Shown here: piece after piece, positions 38,235-50,900 of the stretch | Numbering within the stretch: position 1 is the first letter of the stretch | Layout: the number at the start of each line of letters is the position of its first letter | Assembly: GCA_012862575.1 (NCBI GenBank) | Contig: BLSF01000084.1 | Coordinates: 1-64,000 of the forward strand | Source of the DNA: Parietichytrium sp. I65-24A | Lineage: Eukaryota; Sar; Bigyra; Thraustochytrida; Thraustochytriidae | Length of the DNA stretch: 64,000 nucleotides | Reading direction: 5' to 3' | Translations under genes and position numbers: made by a program | The notes under the pieces: generated by a model | What the model saw: only the letters and a program-made list of their open reading frames with translations | Database searches by the model: none | What the model was told of the DNA's origin: nothing

Positions 38235-39599
38235 ATGTCCGCGGAGGACTGGGGCCACGAAGGATTCTTGAGCGAAGCAGAAAAGGATGCCTTGGAGGGC
38301 GTACGCGAGGCAGTGGCGGACCTGGGAGGCAAGTACGCGGAGACCAAGTGCCTGCTGAGGTTCTGCCGTGCGAGAAAGTTCAACGTCCGCAAGACGGTCA
38401 AGATGATCCGCGAGGAGAAGGAGTGGAGGGAACAGTTTGAGGGGCATCGATTCGTGCTGGAAGATTTCCCATCGATGCTGCAGTTTGTGGATGACGGCGT
38501 GATAAAGACTGGTGGCCGCGACATGGAGGGTAGACCTGTGCTATATGCGATCTTTTCGCGATTCTTGCCTTCAATGGTGGGGTCGAATGAGGAGCTGGTG
38601 CTGTTCTTTGTATTTTACATGGACTCGCTTCTCGCGCTCGCAGACGCCACTGGCAGAGAGGACTTTACAGTGGTCTGCGACATGATCAACTGGTCGTTCA
38701 AGAACTTTTCCCTGCCCATGGTCAAAATCATGGTCCATGTGCTGCAGAACTACTATCCGGAACGACTTGGCCGAGTGTTTGTCATCAACACGCCATATCT
38801 GTTCAAGGCAGCGTGGAAGATTGTTCACCCATTGCTGGACGAGCGCACCAGACTGAAAATTCATATTCTGGACGCGAAAGACGCCTTGTCAGAAATTACT
38901 AAAGTGGTGAGTCCCGAGAGCCTCGAGTTGACCTTTGGCGGCGAGCATTCAGTGTATCCCACTCGTGATCCCATCGTAACCCCGCTTTACGAGGGCGGCG
39001 ACGAGGAGGAAGAGGAAGAACACGACGGCGCTCCTTACTTGGGCCAAGACAGCGACTCGATCTCCGCGACAAACTCGGAGGAATTGAGTCTGGAGGAGAA
39101 TGACCCGACGCTCCCAAAGCTTTCCACAGAGAATCTCGAGAATAGCCCATCTCAAAGAATTCATCGGAAGCGTAGCATCTTTAAGCGCCTCATGGGCATC
39201 TCCAAACCGGACATGCCATCTTCGCCTGTTCCATCTCCCCGAACGAGTCGTGCAATTAGAGTTCAGTGGAATGATAAGGGCGAGGCCGTGCCCGTCGTCC
39301 AACACGGCGCCACTCGCTTCGCTGATCAAGACGGGAGAGGCGCGCAACAGAGTGTGCTGGGAGACCTTGCGATTCAACAGGCGGACATGCGTCACAGAAT
39401 TCAGGCTCTGGAAGCCAGTATTGACCGTCTCACGGCAAAGTTTGAAGCAGTCCCAAAAGCCAGAGCCATGCCAACTACTCCTGTGATAGACCAGAACAAT
39501 TCCAACCATGCGATTGCGGCGGGCATGGCGGTTCTTTTCGCTATGCAGCTCTGGTGCCTGCAGCTTCTCTATCTCGGACAAACGCTACCAAAGAGTTGA
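38235..39599 (+). CDS. Sec14/CRAL-TRIO lipid-transfer protein with C-terminal membrane anchor
   Basis: 454 residues from ATG MSAEDWGHEGFLSEAEKDAL. Residues 35-75 are the CRAL-TRIO N-terminal helices (LLRFCRARKFNVRKTVKMI). Residues 85-250 are the lipid-binding fold: GRPVLYAIFSRF, VVCDMINWSFKNF, VLQNYYPERLGRVFVINTPY, and LKIHILDAKD before the closing FGGEHS. An acidic, Ser-rich linker with a basic IHRKRSIFKRLMG patch follows. Residues 380-410 are a short coiled coil. A hydrophobic tail at about 425-448 (AIAAGMAVLFAMQLWCLQLL) should anchor the protein in a membrane with the lipid domain in the cytosol. The family exchanges phosphoinositides and other lipids, and the ligand is unknown. Confidence 0.9.
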   Translation: MSAEDWGHEGFLSEAEKDALEGVREAVADLGGKYAETKCLLRFCRARKFNVRKTVKMIREEKEWREQFEGHRFVLEDFPSMLQFVDDGVIKTGGRDMEGRPVLYAIFSRFLPSMVGSNEELVLFFVFYMDSLLALADATGREDFTVVCDMINWSFKNFSLPMVKIMVHVLQNYYPERLGRVFVINTPYLFKAAWKIVHPLLDERTRLKIHILDAKDALSEITKVVSPESLELTFGGEHSVYPTRDPIVTPLYEGGDEEEEEEHDGAPYLGQDSDSISATNSEELSLEENDPTLPKLSTENLENSPSQRIHRKRSIFKRLMGISKPDMPSSPVPSPRTSRAIRVQWNDKGEAVPVVQHGATRFADQDGRGAQQSVLGDLAIQQADMRHRIQALEASIDRLTAKFEAVPKARAMPTTPVIDQNNSNHAIAAGMAVLFAMQLWCLQLLYLGQTLPKS

Positions 39600-39906
39600 A
39601 TCACTCGGGACAAAGAGAGTAATTGACGGCGAGGAGGCAAGAGACATACTGGTAAACTATGCATATTGGACCGCCGATCGCGGAAACTGTAAACATTATT
39701 GTTTGTATTTCATTAATTACCAGAAGTCACAGTCAGGAAAGCGGTCGCGAGCCAATTCTCATCACACGAATGAATCTCACACCGTCGAACTCTGCTATCT
39801 CCTCTTATTACAAATACCAACTGTGACTTTTTCGCAGAGTTCGATTTCGACGAGTCGGAACAACCATCACTGGTATTCGACCTCTTGATTGACAGTGACA
39901 ATGAAG
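39600..39906. other. Convergent 3' spacer
   Basis: A 307-base AT-rich region between the Sec14 gene and the mitochondrial carrier gene. No feature is recognised apart from probable 3' untranslated sequence. Confidence 0.5.
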
Positions 39907-40917
39907 CTAGGAGTTGCATCCCTCAGTTATTTTGCTCGACGAAAAGTACCTTGCTGAAATCTCGAAAGAGGTGAATGTGAACGCAGAGCCTACGCCAGAT
40001 TTTAAAAGCGTTGGGACGGTTCCTCTAAACAGACTCTTCACTCCTTCCTCGCGAGCCATTCGCACCATGCAGTCCACAAGTCCGCGATAACGGTCTTCCA
40101 TGTCCCGGGCGCCAATCATGCGATTCACCTGCAGGCGCTTCTTAGCAGTGTCCAGAGGGTACACCAAAAGCTTTGAAAGCGATCCCGCTGCACCGCCGAC
40201 AACGAGGCTCTTCACTGGGTGCAAGGCTTGTGTTTGTGGCGAGCTGCCTTCCAACTTGTGAGCCAAGCGCTTGAAGAGGTCATAAAAATAAAATGAGAAC
40301 GCCATCCCCGGAACGACTTGCGCCACGGCTGGCACAAAGCCTCTGTAAAAGCCAGTGATCCCATCACTCCGGAAAATGTGCATAGAAAGGCCGGGAAGGG
40401 TCATGTGTTGTGGAAGGCCTTGGTACACCCACTGCGTTCTAATCGTGTCAAGTGGATACGAAACCAGCGTCCCCGCAAACGCGCCTGTGGCGCCGGCAAC
40501 AAAACTAATCCCAGCAGACTCTGCGCTCCACCCAAGCTGACGATACACATCCTGCAGGCTTTCCTTGCTGGCAGCATACACCGGAAACTGCACCCCAGAG
40601 TACAGAAACCACAGTGCCAGCGACGGCACAGTCCCTTTCCACAAACCGCGGGGCCCTTCTTCTGCCAAAATTCTCCTCACGCTCTGCACCACGCCGCGAT
40701 ATTTTTGTTGACCAGAGCTGTGCGGCCAGTGCATCTGTAGCTGGAACCTGATCTTTATCACGTCCAGCGGAGACACAGCCATGCGCGACACGATGCCCGA
40801 AACGCCGCCAGCCAGTGCGTGTTTCCAGCCGTCTCTCCACCTTTTTCGGCTACCATCCTTGGACTTTGTCACTTCGCCATTCGCAAACGCGTTCTGACTT
40901 GCCGCAGTCGCTACCAT
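39907..40917 (-). CDS. SLC25A19: Mitochondrial carrier, thiamine-pyrophosphate-carrier type
   Basis: 336 residues from ATG MVATAASQNAF. The longer frame begins at TTG. It has three repeats of about 100 residues, each with a carrier signature: SPLDVIKIRFQLQM, YPLDTIRTQWVYQG, YPLDTAKKRLQVNR, plus the second half-signatures YRGVVQSVRRILAEEGPRG and YRGLVDCMVRMAREEGVKS. The combination ALAGGVSGIVSRMAVSPLDV, IKIRFQLQ and a third repeat reading KKRLQV most resembles SLC25A19/Tpc1, which imports thiamine pyrophosphate across the inner mitochondrial membrane. Carrier family membership is certain. The substrate is inferred and another nucleotide-type carrier is possible. Confidence 0.88.
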   Translation of the reverse strand: MVATAASQNAFANGEVTKSKDGSRKRWRDGWKHALAGGVSGIVSRMAVSPLDVIKIRFQLQMHWPHSSGQQKYRGVVQSVRRILAEEGPRGLWKGTVPSLALWFLYSGVQFPVYAASKESLQDVYRQLGWSAESAGISFVAGATGAFAGTLVSYPLDTIRTQWVYQGLPQHMTLPGLSMHIFRSDGITGFYRGFVPAVAQVVPGMAFSFYFYDLFKRLAHKLEGSSPQTQALHPVKSLVVGGAAGSLSKLLVYPLDTAKKRLQVNRMIGARDMEDRYRGLVDCMVRMAREEGVKSLFRGTVPTLLKSGVGSAFTFTSFEISARYFSSSKITEGCNS

Positions 40918-42299
40918 CTTCCAGTGTACCAAAACACCTTTTGCCAATCCAGGCGCGAAGCCGTTCCGCCAAAGCCAAACTCCAACCAAGATCTGTCGCA
41001 GAATGCTTGGTTTCGCAAAATGCTTTTTCTACTTTAACAGCTCTCCGCAGCCAGCCACAATCGCCGAATGCAGAACTCAGCAAATCCAAATCGACCTTGC
41101 TGGCCCCCCAAGTTCGAGTTTCAAATAAACTATTTCACTGTCAAAACGGTGAAACTCGTGCCCAGCTCCTTTTAAAAGCCCTTTTCATTGAATGACTGCA
41201 AATCTCCACACCGCCAATGCCCAGCTCTTCTAATACATATAAATCCCCAAATCCCCAAAATCCCAAATCCTCCGCGCTGTAACAAGAGCTTCAAAGAACA
41301 AAGCCCAATAGAAGAATATGCCCTGCTTTGTTCTCCACACTCAGCTTTCCTTCCCACAAATTTCCCACTCCCCTTTCCCACCGACACAACTACACAACTA
41401 CACAACTATACAGCTATACAGCTCTACCGGGAGCGCTAGCTTCGTGGCATACGCGCGCGGGGACGCCCACTGTGGGGGTTAGTGAGTTATATAGTGTCTG
41501 TGCTAAGGTCTCTGTCGCCAGTGACGTCGCTCTCTCGCTGTGGAAGGCGAACGTATTCGAAAGACCTACGTGTGCTAGAGATTATGGTAGATGAGGACTA
41601 ACAGGGCTGTGCCGGGTTGCGGAGGTCTCGCCGAGAGGACGTCTAGAGGAGCTTAGGACCTCCTACGCTCGGGGTCTATCTGAGGACTACCAGTGATGGG
41701 TGATGATTGATAGGGCGATTTGCCAGTGTAAATTTGTACTTAGACATAGTCCTAGTTCTTATGGGTGGTGAACGAGTAGGATCGGTTAATATGCCAAGAG
41801 CGAAGCATAGACGTTGGTAGGAGTGTTTAGCGCACACTTTGATGTTTACGGTAGGAGTGCTTTGGTGGAGCGTAGAGTGGACCTTGCTAACTAGTCAAAT
41901 GTATAGGGAGTGCTATGGCGCCCATCTCGGTGCTGGGCAATACTTGCAATGCTGGCCAGCTGTGGGATTTTGACTTCGGTTACATAAAGCAAGCAAGCAA
42001 GCAATGTGAATGGATGTGTTCACTGAAGCGAGATTGATCAGGACAAGAGTGACAAGAATGAACAAGCCACAAATAAGACACAGTGCAGAGGCACGGAGGA
42101 TCTGTGCTTTTCAAATGAGAACGAAGAAATGCTTGGACGTGCTAGGTCGGTCAATTGCTGCACAATGTCAATGAGGATAAAAATTCGGGGTTTAGAGAAA
42201 CATTCAAGATGCGAGACACGGTCATTGTGCGCGTGTATGCGTGTGTGCAGAGGCCATGTAAGTACAGATTCCGGACAGAACCGGGTGGAGAAAAAGCGT
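40918..42299. other. Long intergenic region
   Basis: About 1.4 kb without a supported gene. It contains an imperfect ACACAACT/ATACAGCT repeat at 41372-41426, a GC-richer block at 41600-41700, and a GCAA tetramer run at 41988-42005. It covers the carrier's promoter side and the 3' flank of the next gene. Confidence 0.5.
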
Positions 42300-43208
42300 T
42301 CACTTGGTCTTGGACGGCTGTTCAGCAGCAGGCTCCTCTACCTCCGAACTAACAGAGCGCAAAGCCTCCGGACCACTTTCGGCAGGCGCCGCCTTCTCCT
42401 TCTTCTCGGCGGGCTTAGCACCCTTTTTAGAGATGCTGCGAACAACGCCTGGCTCGAAATAATAGTCAGTATCCATGAGCAGATCATCGCAGGTCTCCTC
42501 GCCGTTGCAACTAAAGGAGAAGGGAATCGGCTCCACGGACATGTCAGGCTCCAGGGACATGTCAGGTTCGGACCCGTGCATAGACATCTCTCGAAGCTGA
42601 TGCTCCAGGGAGCCAATCTTATTAAACATTGAGAAGCGGTCCTGCTCAAGGTCCTGAATCTTCCGCTCCATGGTCGAGCGTTCCTTCTCCAGATCTTCCA
42701 CCTTCTGCATGAGGAACGCAACGGCGTTCTCCAAGCTTCGCAAAGATCCCTGCGTCTCCACCAAGGTATTCGATTGCCGCTCGCGCATCCTGGATGTGGT
42801 CACCTGATCGTGATTGCGCCGAATCCGCTCGTACGCAGCCTCGATGAGCTGTCTGGTGGTGTCCCCCTTCCTTCGACTAAGATAAGAAGCATCGTCCCTG
42901 AGGCACTCTATAACTCTATCGAGCACCTGTCCCGCAGTCACATTCGCCGGCGTCGACGGAGCGCTCTTCCGCTTGGCCTTCGCCTTCACGGAAGCGGAAC
43001 TCATCCACTCGTCCACCCTCGCAAGCATCATCCCATACCCATCTGCGGAGCACGATGTAATCTTCTTCACCGCCAGATGCACAGCCTCGTAACCGTGCAC
43101 TTTAGCCTGCTCCTCCGCGTCCGTGAACAGCTCGAAACCAATGTAAATAACCTGCAAAGCCGCCGTGCACTCAAAATCGTAAAACCGGCTCCAGTCCACT
43201 GCCGCCAT
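42300..43208 (-). CDS. Coiled-coil protein, unknown function
   Basis: 302 residues from ATG MAAVDWSRFYDFECTAALQV. The frame extends 18 codons upstream to a TTG through a GCAAAGGTGCAAAGGTGC repeat, which is probably leader. Residues 1-80 look globular and helical. A basic KAKAKRKSAP patch follows. Residues 85-135 are helical (GQVLDRVIECLRDDASYLS). A coiled coil lies at 145-215 (LRSLENAVAFLMQKVEDLEK and RKIQDLEQDRFSMFNKIGSL). Short repeats MSLEPDMSVEP follow, and the tail is a Lys/Ala/Glu-rich disordered segment. No catalytic motif or membrane helix is present. I do not recognise the family. Confidence 0.7.
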   Translation of the reverse strand: MAAVDWSRFYDFECTAALQVIYIGFELFTDAEEQAKVHGYEAVHLAVKKITSCSADGYGMMLARVDEWMSSASVKAKAKRKSAPSTPANVTAGQVLDRVIECLRDDASYLSRRKGDTTRQLIEAAYERIRRNHDQVTTSRMRERQSNTLVETQGSLRSLENAVAFLMQKVEDLEKERSTMERKIQDLEQDRFSMFNKIGSLEHQLREMSMHGSEPDMSLEPDMSVEPIPFSFSCNGEETCDDLLMDTDYYFEPGVVRSISKKGAKPAEKKEKAAPAESGPEALRSVSSEVEEPAAEQPSKTK

Positions 43209-44909
43209 TTTGCACCTTTGCACCTTTGCACCTTTGCAGCTTATCTCCGTTCTATCAAACAAGCTAGAAGTATGTCACGGTCCTCGACAACTGCCACGTG
43301 GTACTCGCGTACTCTGCGTTCTCTCTCCTCCAAAGCGCTCACAGTTATGGTTATTGAAATGCTTTTTCCACACTCGCTCTCTCTCTTTGTTGAACAGTTC
43401 ATATAAATGTCTCTTTCCTCTCTTTCCTCTCCAACCTAGACTAGCGCATCTCTATCCGCTTCATTAAGAGCGAGCGGTACGCATGGAGGCTAGCTTTGCG
43501 TACAATGAGTCTTGAGATATGTTGAGATGTGTTGAGATGTGTTAAGAATGTGGTGAGGGTGTGAGAAAAATAGCGGACTAGCGTTTGAGGTATGTCGGAT
43601 TAAGGATGTGATTCAGACGTAGATGTTTTCTGCGTTTCGTGGAGAGTTCTATTAAAGTAGTGGGGAGTGATAGTAGTAAGATCAGTTATGCCTTTCGTAA
43701 GGTTGCTTGCACGGGCTTGCACGGGCAGTGTCGCTGGAATGTGCTTCCAATCAGCTACTGATTTTATTAGTTAAACTTATAAAGAACAACGAACTCACTG
43801 ACCCATACTATGGCGCTCTAAAGTTTCGATTAAGAGCCTGATTTGCGATGTAATTCTTCTGCTTTGAGAAGTCAATAGCCGCATCCGCTAGGTGCCGCTA
43901 ACGAGATATACAGCGAAATGGACGAGATGTCCGTCTACGAATATAGTGCTGTTGCTAAATTCTAGCTAGTAAGCCGGAGACTGAGAGGACAGAAAGAGAG
44001 AGCGAGCTTTCGAATAATTAATTCAAGGCACTGACACACACGCGTACGAGCATGATTGGATGATGATCATCATCATCGTCATCTATTTTACAGTTTTCCA
44101 ATTGATGGTAATTGACAGTGAATGCAAGAGTTGAGTGAGCTCCGGAGATGGGGTCCTGCCCAAACACGTCGTTTTTTCCAGCTCTCCCCGCTTACAAACC
44201 TGCTCAAAAAGTACGTCCACCCATGCCGAACGGAGCTGCTTTCCACTGCCAAAATAGCCAAAATGTGCAAACCCTTTCTTACGCTTTCCTTTCCAATCAT
44301 CCGGTCCGCAAGGTCCGCGGGGTCCGCGCGCTCATGGGTCAAACGGTAGCGGTACCCATATTCATGTGTCACATGTGTCTCATGTGTCACCTGAATCATA
44401 TACAATCATACGGGGCTTGCTCTGCGGAACCCATTTCACAACAACAGTTAATTCGTTCCTCAGCCGAGCAACGCTATGAAACACTAAATAATACTACGGC
44501 TGAAAGCTGCGATAAAGCGTACCTGCGGAAATTCGACCGTTCGCAATAGCCCACACTGTGCCACTGTCGCTCAGTGACACAGAGGAAAGAGTGGACAAAG
44601 TGAGCAAAGTGTGCGCGCAAGGAAGAGGAAGGGGTAGCGCAAGATTAAAGCGCCAACTCTAGGTTCTTAAAGAGGCAAGCGCGGAAAGAGACGTTGGTTA
44701 GTTGGTTGGCTGGTTGATTGGTTGGTTGATCGGTTGGTTGGTCCGTGCAAGGAACAGTGCAAAGTTCAAGTTCAACTTGAAGTTGCTCTAGTTCATTCAA
44801 TTCTTGAGCTTTGTCGGCCCCATAAGTGTCCTCGAAGTGCCCTCGAAGTGCACTGGAAGAGCTCTGCAGAGTTGGAGGCAGCGGTGATGGGAGCCAATCG
44901 CAAGAGGAA
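43209..44909. other. Long divergent intergenic region before the giant gene
   Basis: About 1.7 kb. It holds TGCACCTT repeats at 43210-43235, GTTGAGATGT repeats at 43513-43545, an ATC/GAT-rich palindromic stretch at 44058-44085, a TTGG-type quasi-repeat at 44694-44745, and three CCTCGAAGTGC words at 44829-44855. A 133-codon ATG frame at 44148-44549 has no domain and is not called. Confidence 0.5.
44694..44745. repeat. TTGG-type quasi-tandem repeat
   Basis: Imperfect TTGGTTGG/TTGGCTGG/TTGATTGG units, about 12 tetramers, 165 bases upstream of the start codon of the giant multidomain gene. Confidence 0.8.
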
Positions 44910-47900
44910 ATGAAGCGGTCGCGAAGTCCTAGCTCCGGGCTGCCGAGCATCAAGTCGCCTGGCGGGCTAAAGTCTCCCGAGCTGCCAGAGCACCTTGAGC
45001 TGGAGTATCAGATTGGACTTGGCAGAGATGGCAAGGAGCGCGGCGGGCAAGTCGAGAATGGATTTCGACTGAGTGCCAAGGCCATGGAGAACAAGCGGCA
45101 AAAGTTGCCTTATCTGGACACGATGGAATACATTCAGCTGCATTTGAACGAGAGAGAGGCCACGCGCATGGCCAAAATGAAAGCGGAACAGGAAGCGAAG
45201 AAGCGACGGAGACGCAAACCGCCAGCTCAGCGCGGAGAGAGCGGCGTAAACGGCGAAATGGGCGCGGCTGGTTTGGAAGCGGCCATACAGCACGCAAACA
45301 ATCAACAAGAGAGTCCCCGCCCCGCACTGGACAAGATCCTGATGAAGAGATACCCGAGGTTTTGCAAGTTCTTGAACATTCAAGACGCTCCCTACGCTAG
45401 AATTCAAAGGCTCCAGTGGGTTTTGCAGACGATTGAAGAGCTGTACGACGCGAGAGAAGCTTCGCTGGACAGGGCTGCCGGGCGCACCAGCTCTCTCGTG
45501 CCATTTCCACAGTTTGCGTTCCAGCATCTGCGGCAGTCTTACGGCCTGGAAAACCTTGCCAGCCAATGCGGTTGGGACATGTTAGTCTCTCTCAATTTAG
45601 CTCTGTCGGAGTGGCCAGAGAGCAAGTCACTCGACGAGTACGGGTCAAGCCTCAGAGTGTTCTCGAATTTCCTTCGGGAGGCATGGGACGACGACGCACT
45701 GAACTTTTACTTATTAATTCGCCAGAACCTGAAGAGGCGCGCCGGGGTCCAGCTTGCAATGGAGACAAAGCCCGTGACAAGGGAGCAAGAGGACCTTGGT
45801 GTTTGCATTATTGCGCAAAATTGTATGATGGACGATGTTTATTTGTGTGAAAACGCAATACTTGCCGTAACAGGCGATGTTCTCGAACGATTTGGCGTGG
45901 GTCAAAAGAGTACCGGAGTGTATCGGGACTTTTTACTCAAGCGCGTGATGCTACCATGGGAGAAAAAGCGACTAACGAACGTCGAAGTCAGCGCAACTGC
46001 CGACGAGGACGAGAGCGAAGCGGAAGGTCAAGCGCAGGGCGGTGAGAGTTATGAGCCCATTTTACAAGAGCTGGTACAACTGAAGAAGGCAAACGAGAAG
46101 AGGACACAGAGTCTCGTACTGGCATCCAAAAGGCCAGTAGCCACAAGGTCTGTATGGCTCGCAGCATCACACTTTCTTGAAGCCTTCATGAGCAACTATT
46201 TGGACATACCGGAAGATATCGCCAAACTTATAAAGGAAGGAGACGATGGAAACCAATCTCACGTGCTCAGCAAGCTCCGAGGAACACTAGCTACACAAGC
46301 TACCTTTGACAAGCTTGAAGCGGAACTTGAAACTGAACGCGTTACAATGCGCTCGCTGCAAGCAAAGGTGGCGAAACTGACGCGCAAATGTGGCATCAGC
46401 GAAGAGAACAGTATGCGATTTCGCACGGAGCTTTTCCTTGCCAAGAACGAGCTTTGGAAACAAGAACAAGTCGTCTCTGACTTGCAGTCGAAACTGGAGC
46501 AGGCGAGCTCTCAAATTGAAGACACTTGGAAACAGGTCGTGGACGCGGACCCCAAATCCGTGAATGCCATTGCGGGCAGGGGCAACAAGCGAGCAAGGCC
46601 CGAAGGGGAAGAAGAGAGCTCTTGGGCGACATCTTTGACTGGAGTCATCATGTACCTGAAGTGGATCGAAAGGCAGACGAAGCGGCACAGCATCAAGCAG
46701 CAAGCCATCAAGCGATTCAAAAAGCAAGGCGGGTGGAAGGAACAGTTGGTGAAAAAGCAAGAGCAAGCTGCGTTGCTCATCCAACGCAAGTTCAGGGAAA
46801 GGAAGCACCTGCGCAAACTCGAACAAAATGCCAGAGAGAAAACCGTGCAATTAAAAAAAGAGAAGGCCCAACAACGTAAGGAGAATGAACGCCTCCGGAG
46901 ACTTCAGGAAGAGCGCGGGGAACAACACAAGAAACGAATGGCGCAAAAGTCCGCAGAAGAAAAGATTGTGAAAGCCAAGATCGCAGAGCGTCAAGCGCAC
47001 ATTATTGAAAAGCACAGAACCGCCGAAGCTGAGAGAAGATTAAAGAAGCATCAGCAAGGGCTTATCTCTCGCTGCTTTGGTCAATGGGTGAAACTTTGTC
47101 GAGTTGCCCGCCATCGAAAGGCGAAGTGTACAAAGCAGCTGGAGCAGAAGTGGGCTTCGTGGAGGAATTTTGTCTTGCTGCGCAGACTTTTGCGTGCGAA
47201 AAAGGAGTTTTCTGCGACCATGGTGCAGAAGGTGTTTCGAGGTTTCTGCGATCGCAAAAGAGCTCGTGAGCGAGCACTAAAGAACATGTCTAATGAGCAG
47301 CGAATCATCGCAAACTTGAAGAAGCTCCGCAACGCGTATTTATTCCGCTGTTTCCGATCTTGGCAGCTATACGTTACCAAATCCAAAAGTGTGGCGAATT
47401 TTCTGAAGAAATGCCTTGCGTCAAAGCAATCCAAACTCTTCGGTCAGTGGAGAGACAATGTTCACGACTTGCTTCGGCACAAGCAGCTCGCCGCTATCAA
47501 GATCCAGTCCGTTTTCCGAATAAGGAAATGTAAGCTCGAAATGCGCATGCTCAGGCACAAGTGGAATGCAAGTCTTAAAATACAGTGCGCATGGCGGCAA
47601 TACATGTGCAAAACCCTCGCAATACGAGCAAAGCGAATTAAAGAGGAGCAAGATTTCAAGGTTGGGGTCTCTTTGAGACGTCTCAAATGGCGACACTCGT
47701 ACAACATCTTTCAAAGGTGGGCGCAAGTGACGAGGCGCAACAAAAGGGTAAGAGCTATGTTTGAGAAGCAACTTGAGGGCCAAAAGGCCGAATACTTTCA
47801 CAATTGGAAAACCCATTGTTTGTCTATGAAGGAGCTCCGAAATCGAAGTGCGACTCGGCTACAAGCGTACTGGCGATTCACGGTGGTGCGATTTAAGTAT

Positions 47901-50900
47901 GTTCGCATCGTGAGTCTTTACCGTTCAGCAAGACGAATCCAAGCGTTGTGCAGGGGTTTCATGGCAAGAAGAAAGGTCGAGCGTCTCTACTGGGCGCATC
48001 AAGCCGCAGTCCGCATACAGCGCATCTGGCGTGGTCGGCGTGGTCGAAGACTCTTTCTCGAGCGTCTCAGCCATTTTCTTCTGGAGAATGCAGATCCAAA
48101 GCATTTCGAGACAGTCAAATTTGCACTTCAAGTCAAGAAAATGGATCCTCGGAAGATTGTGCATGCTGAAAGCGGCGACACTATTCTTCACCGTGCATGT
48201 TTTCACGGATCCAAACGGATTGTGAAATTGTGCCTGAGGTATGGGATGAATATTAATGCTCGGAACAAGAACAGGGAAACTTGTTTCCATTCGCTAGCGC
48301 GCGGGACCTTTCTTGGGCAATCAGTGTTTGCAGAATACATATTCTTGAAAGGGGCAGACGTCAATGTGAAAGACGCGAGTGGCAGAACGCCTCTCATGAT
48401 CGCAGCAAAACGTGGGCTCGTAGGTCTTGTCCAGCACTTGTCTCAATGGGCCAAATTGGAAGCAAGGGATCGCACTGGACGAACGGCGCTTCACATTGCC
48501 GCCATGGCAAATCAGGCCGAATGCGTGGACGAACTCTATAAGTTGGGGGCAAGCATCTTGTGCGCCGACAATGAAGGACAAAATCCGCTGCACCAGCTCG
48601 CTCGCAAAGGTCGGACACGAATGATGGCAAATCTAATGTCGCATTACAGCGGCGAAGGAGCGCTGGATATACGGGACAATGGCAATCGAACCCCACTTCA
48701 TTTTGCAGTTGTCGAGCCCCAATTTCAAGCAGTGCAAATGCTCATTGAGTGGGGCGCCACACCAGACGCTGCAGACCATTTTGCCCGGACTGGGTTTTGG
48801 TACGCTGCAAAGACACTCAACCTGCAGATGTTGCAGTATCTTCTTGAAGCAGGCTGCTCGGTGGAGTCAACCTGCTCTCAGACCGGAAACAACTCATTGC
48901 ACGAAGCATGCTCAGCAAAGGAACTGATTGAATCGGCAAGGTCCTCGCAGGAGAATAAGAACAATCGAAAGGCAACTCAAAGGGGCTTGCTGAGCTCGAT
49001 TTCCGAGGGCCAAGATTCAGAACTCTCCTCCGAGTCTAGTGAAAACGAAGACGAAGAATCTCTTGCCGACAAGACCATGGATCGGATTGGCGTCATTCGT
49101 TACCTGTTAAAGTGCGGAGTCGACATGAATCAGCAAAACCTACAGGGAGACATGCCGGTCCATATCGCCTGTGCGATGAACGACTTGGAACTCGTTCAGC
49201 TCCTCTCGCTGTACGATTGCGATATGAACACGAAGAATTATCATGGCCAGACACCTCTCGGAGTGGCTCGGCTTCACAATGCTCAGGCCGTGATTGATTT
49301 TATCAATGCCAGGTATGTGGAGCGGGACAGAGAGTCCCGATGGCAGAAACTGGAGAAGCAAAAGGCAAACGCCCTGTCTGCTTTCATTGGACAAGTTAAA
49401 TTGGTGAACTCTCCGTCAACACTGACCAAGTCCACGCTCTCCCGCGGCTCGAGTATGGCCGATATAGCATTGTCAGTAGAGGAAGAACGATGCAAATTGC
49501 TTCCAGGGCTCGACGAGGACGGGTGGTACAATCTCTTGACCACGAGGTCGCAACTTGAAGTGGAGCTGGGCATTTTGTGTGATTGCGCTTGGCAGAGGCA
49601 CAGAATTATTGGTCGTCTGATTGAAAAAACGCAGGATGACGGCGAGTCCATGACGGTGGAACGAGAGGATGATGAACTCTCGGGCAAGGCCTTTTGGTAC
49701 AATCCCGACAAGCTCAAATTTCAGTGGATCACACCGAAGGAAATATATGGGTTGCCAGAGGCGCTCGATGCTTGGACCCAACAATGGGATGAGGTGAAAC
49801 AGTCAGTGTTTTTCTTCAACGAAAGGACCGGCGAGTCGCGATACCCAAACGACCATGGCCTCCCACCTGCCGCAAAGGGTGGCAAGTTCCTCGAGAAACG
49901 GACTCAGAAAAGGTTGCGCACCGCATCAACGCGAAGTGGTGGCGCATTGCAGGCAGACAGCAGTGTAGAGATTGATATTATTGATGATGATGTGGCCGAG
50001 CTGGAAGGCATGAATCTTGGAGACTACCAGAGGTATTGGGAGCAAGAAAATCGCGAGGTGCGCGAGAGGCTAGAAAAGGAAGCAGCCGCGCTCGTCATTC
50101 AAAGCCACTACAGACGATACGCAGCAGCGTTGAGATCTTGGAGACAACGGGTGCTTCGCAACATGGCGATTCGCTTGCAAAGCAAGTGGAGAGCGTTTCA
50201 GGCACGGCGACGAAGCGAAAGGCTAAGGATCGAAACCGCAGCAGCGCTTAAAATCCAGTCGTGCTACCGCACCTATGCTATGCGGTCATGGTTCATATAC
50301 GAGAAGAGCCGCCTCGAGCACGAGCGAGCTAGGCTACTCTCAACGTGCACCTTTCAACGAGTATGGAGAGGTTATCTTGGAAGACGAGTGGCAAGAAGAC
50401 TGTACGCAAGCCAGGTTGACCCAGCCCCAAAGAAGTTTCACGACTGGCAAAAAGTCATCGAGTTGCCAACAACTAAATACTTACGGACTTTTGGAATCCA
50501 CGAGGAGTACCTTGTCAAATTTCCAGATGTAAAGTTGTACCGGAACACACTAACCAAGGCCTGCACGTGGAGTAAGCCCAGCGATATGGAAGCCGCTGAT
50601 CTGGAAGCTTTCGAGGACCTTTGGTCGATCGTCCTTGAAGGATTCACAAAGAGCGAAGAGCGCGCTGCGCTTTCACTACAGACAGTTTACAGAGCAAGTA
50701 AAGCGCGAAAGCAATTCAGGATGATGGTGAAAGGAGTTCGTCTCATGCGCGAATCTATGGACGCGTACCTGGAGCACCCTTTCGTTCCAGAGAACAAGGA
50801 CACTGACAAGGTAGGAATTGTCAACTTGTGCAACTACATGCTTCGTCTTTTCACGATTGATCACAACATTGATAAGGCACGCCCGCTATTCTCTCTTGCA

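Noticed and set aside
44148-44549. 133-codon ATG frame upstream of the giant gene
   Set aside because: It has no domain, mixed composition and no supporting splice or promoter signal. It could be chance in a 1.7-kb spacer.
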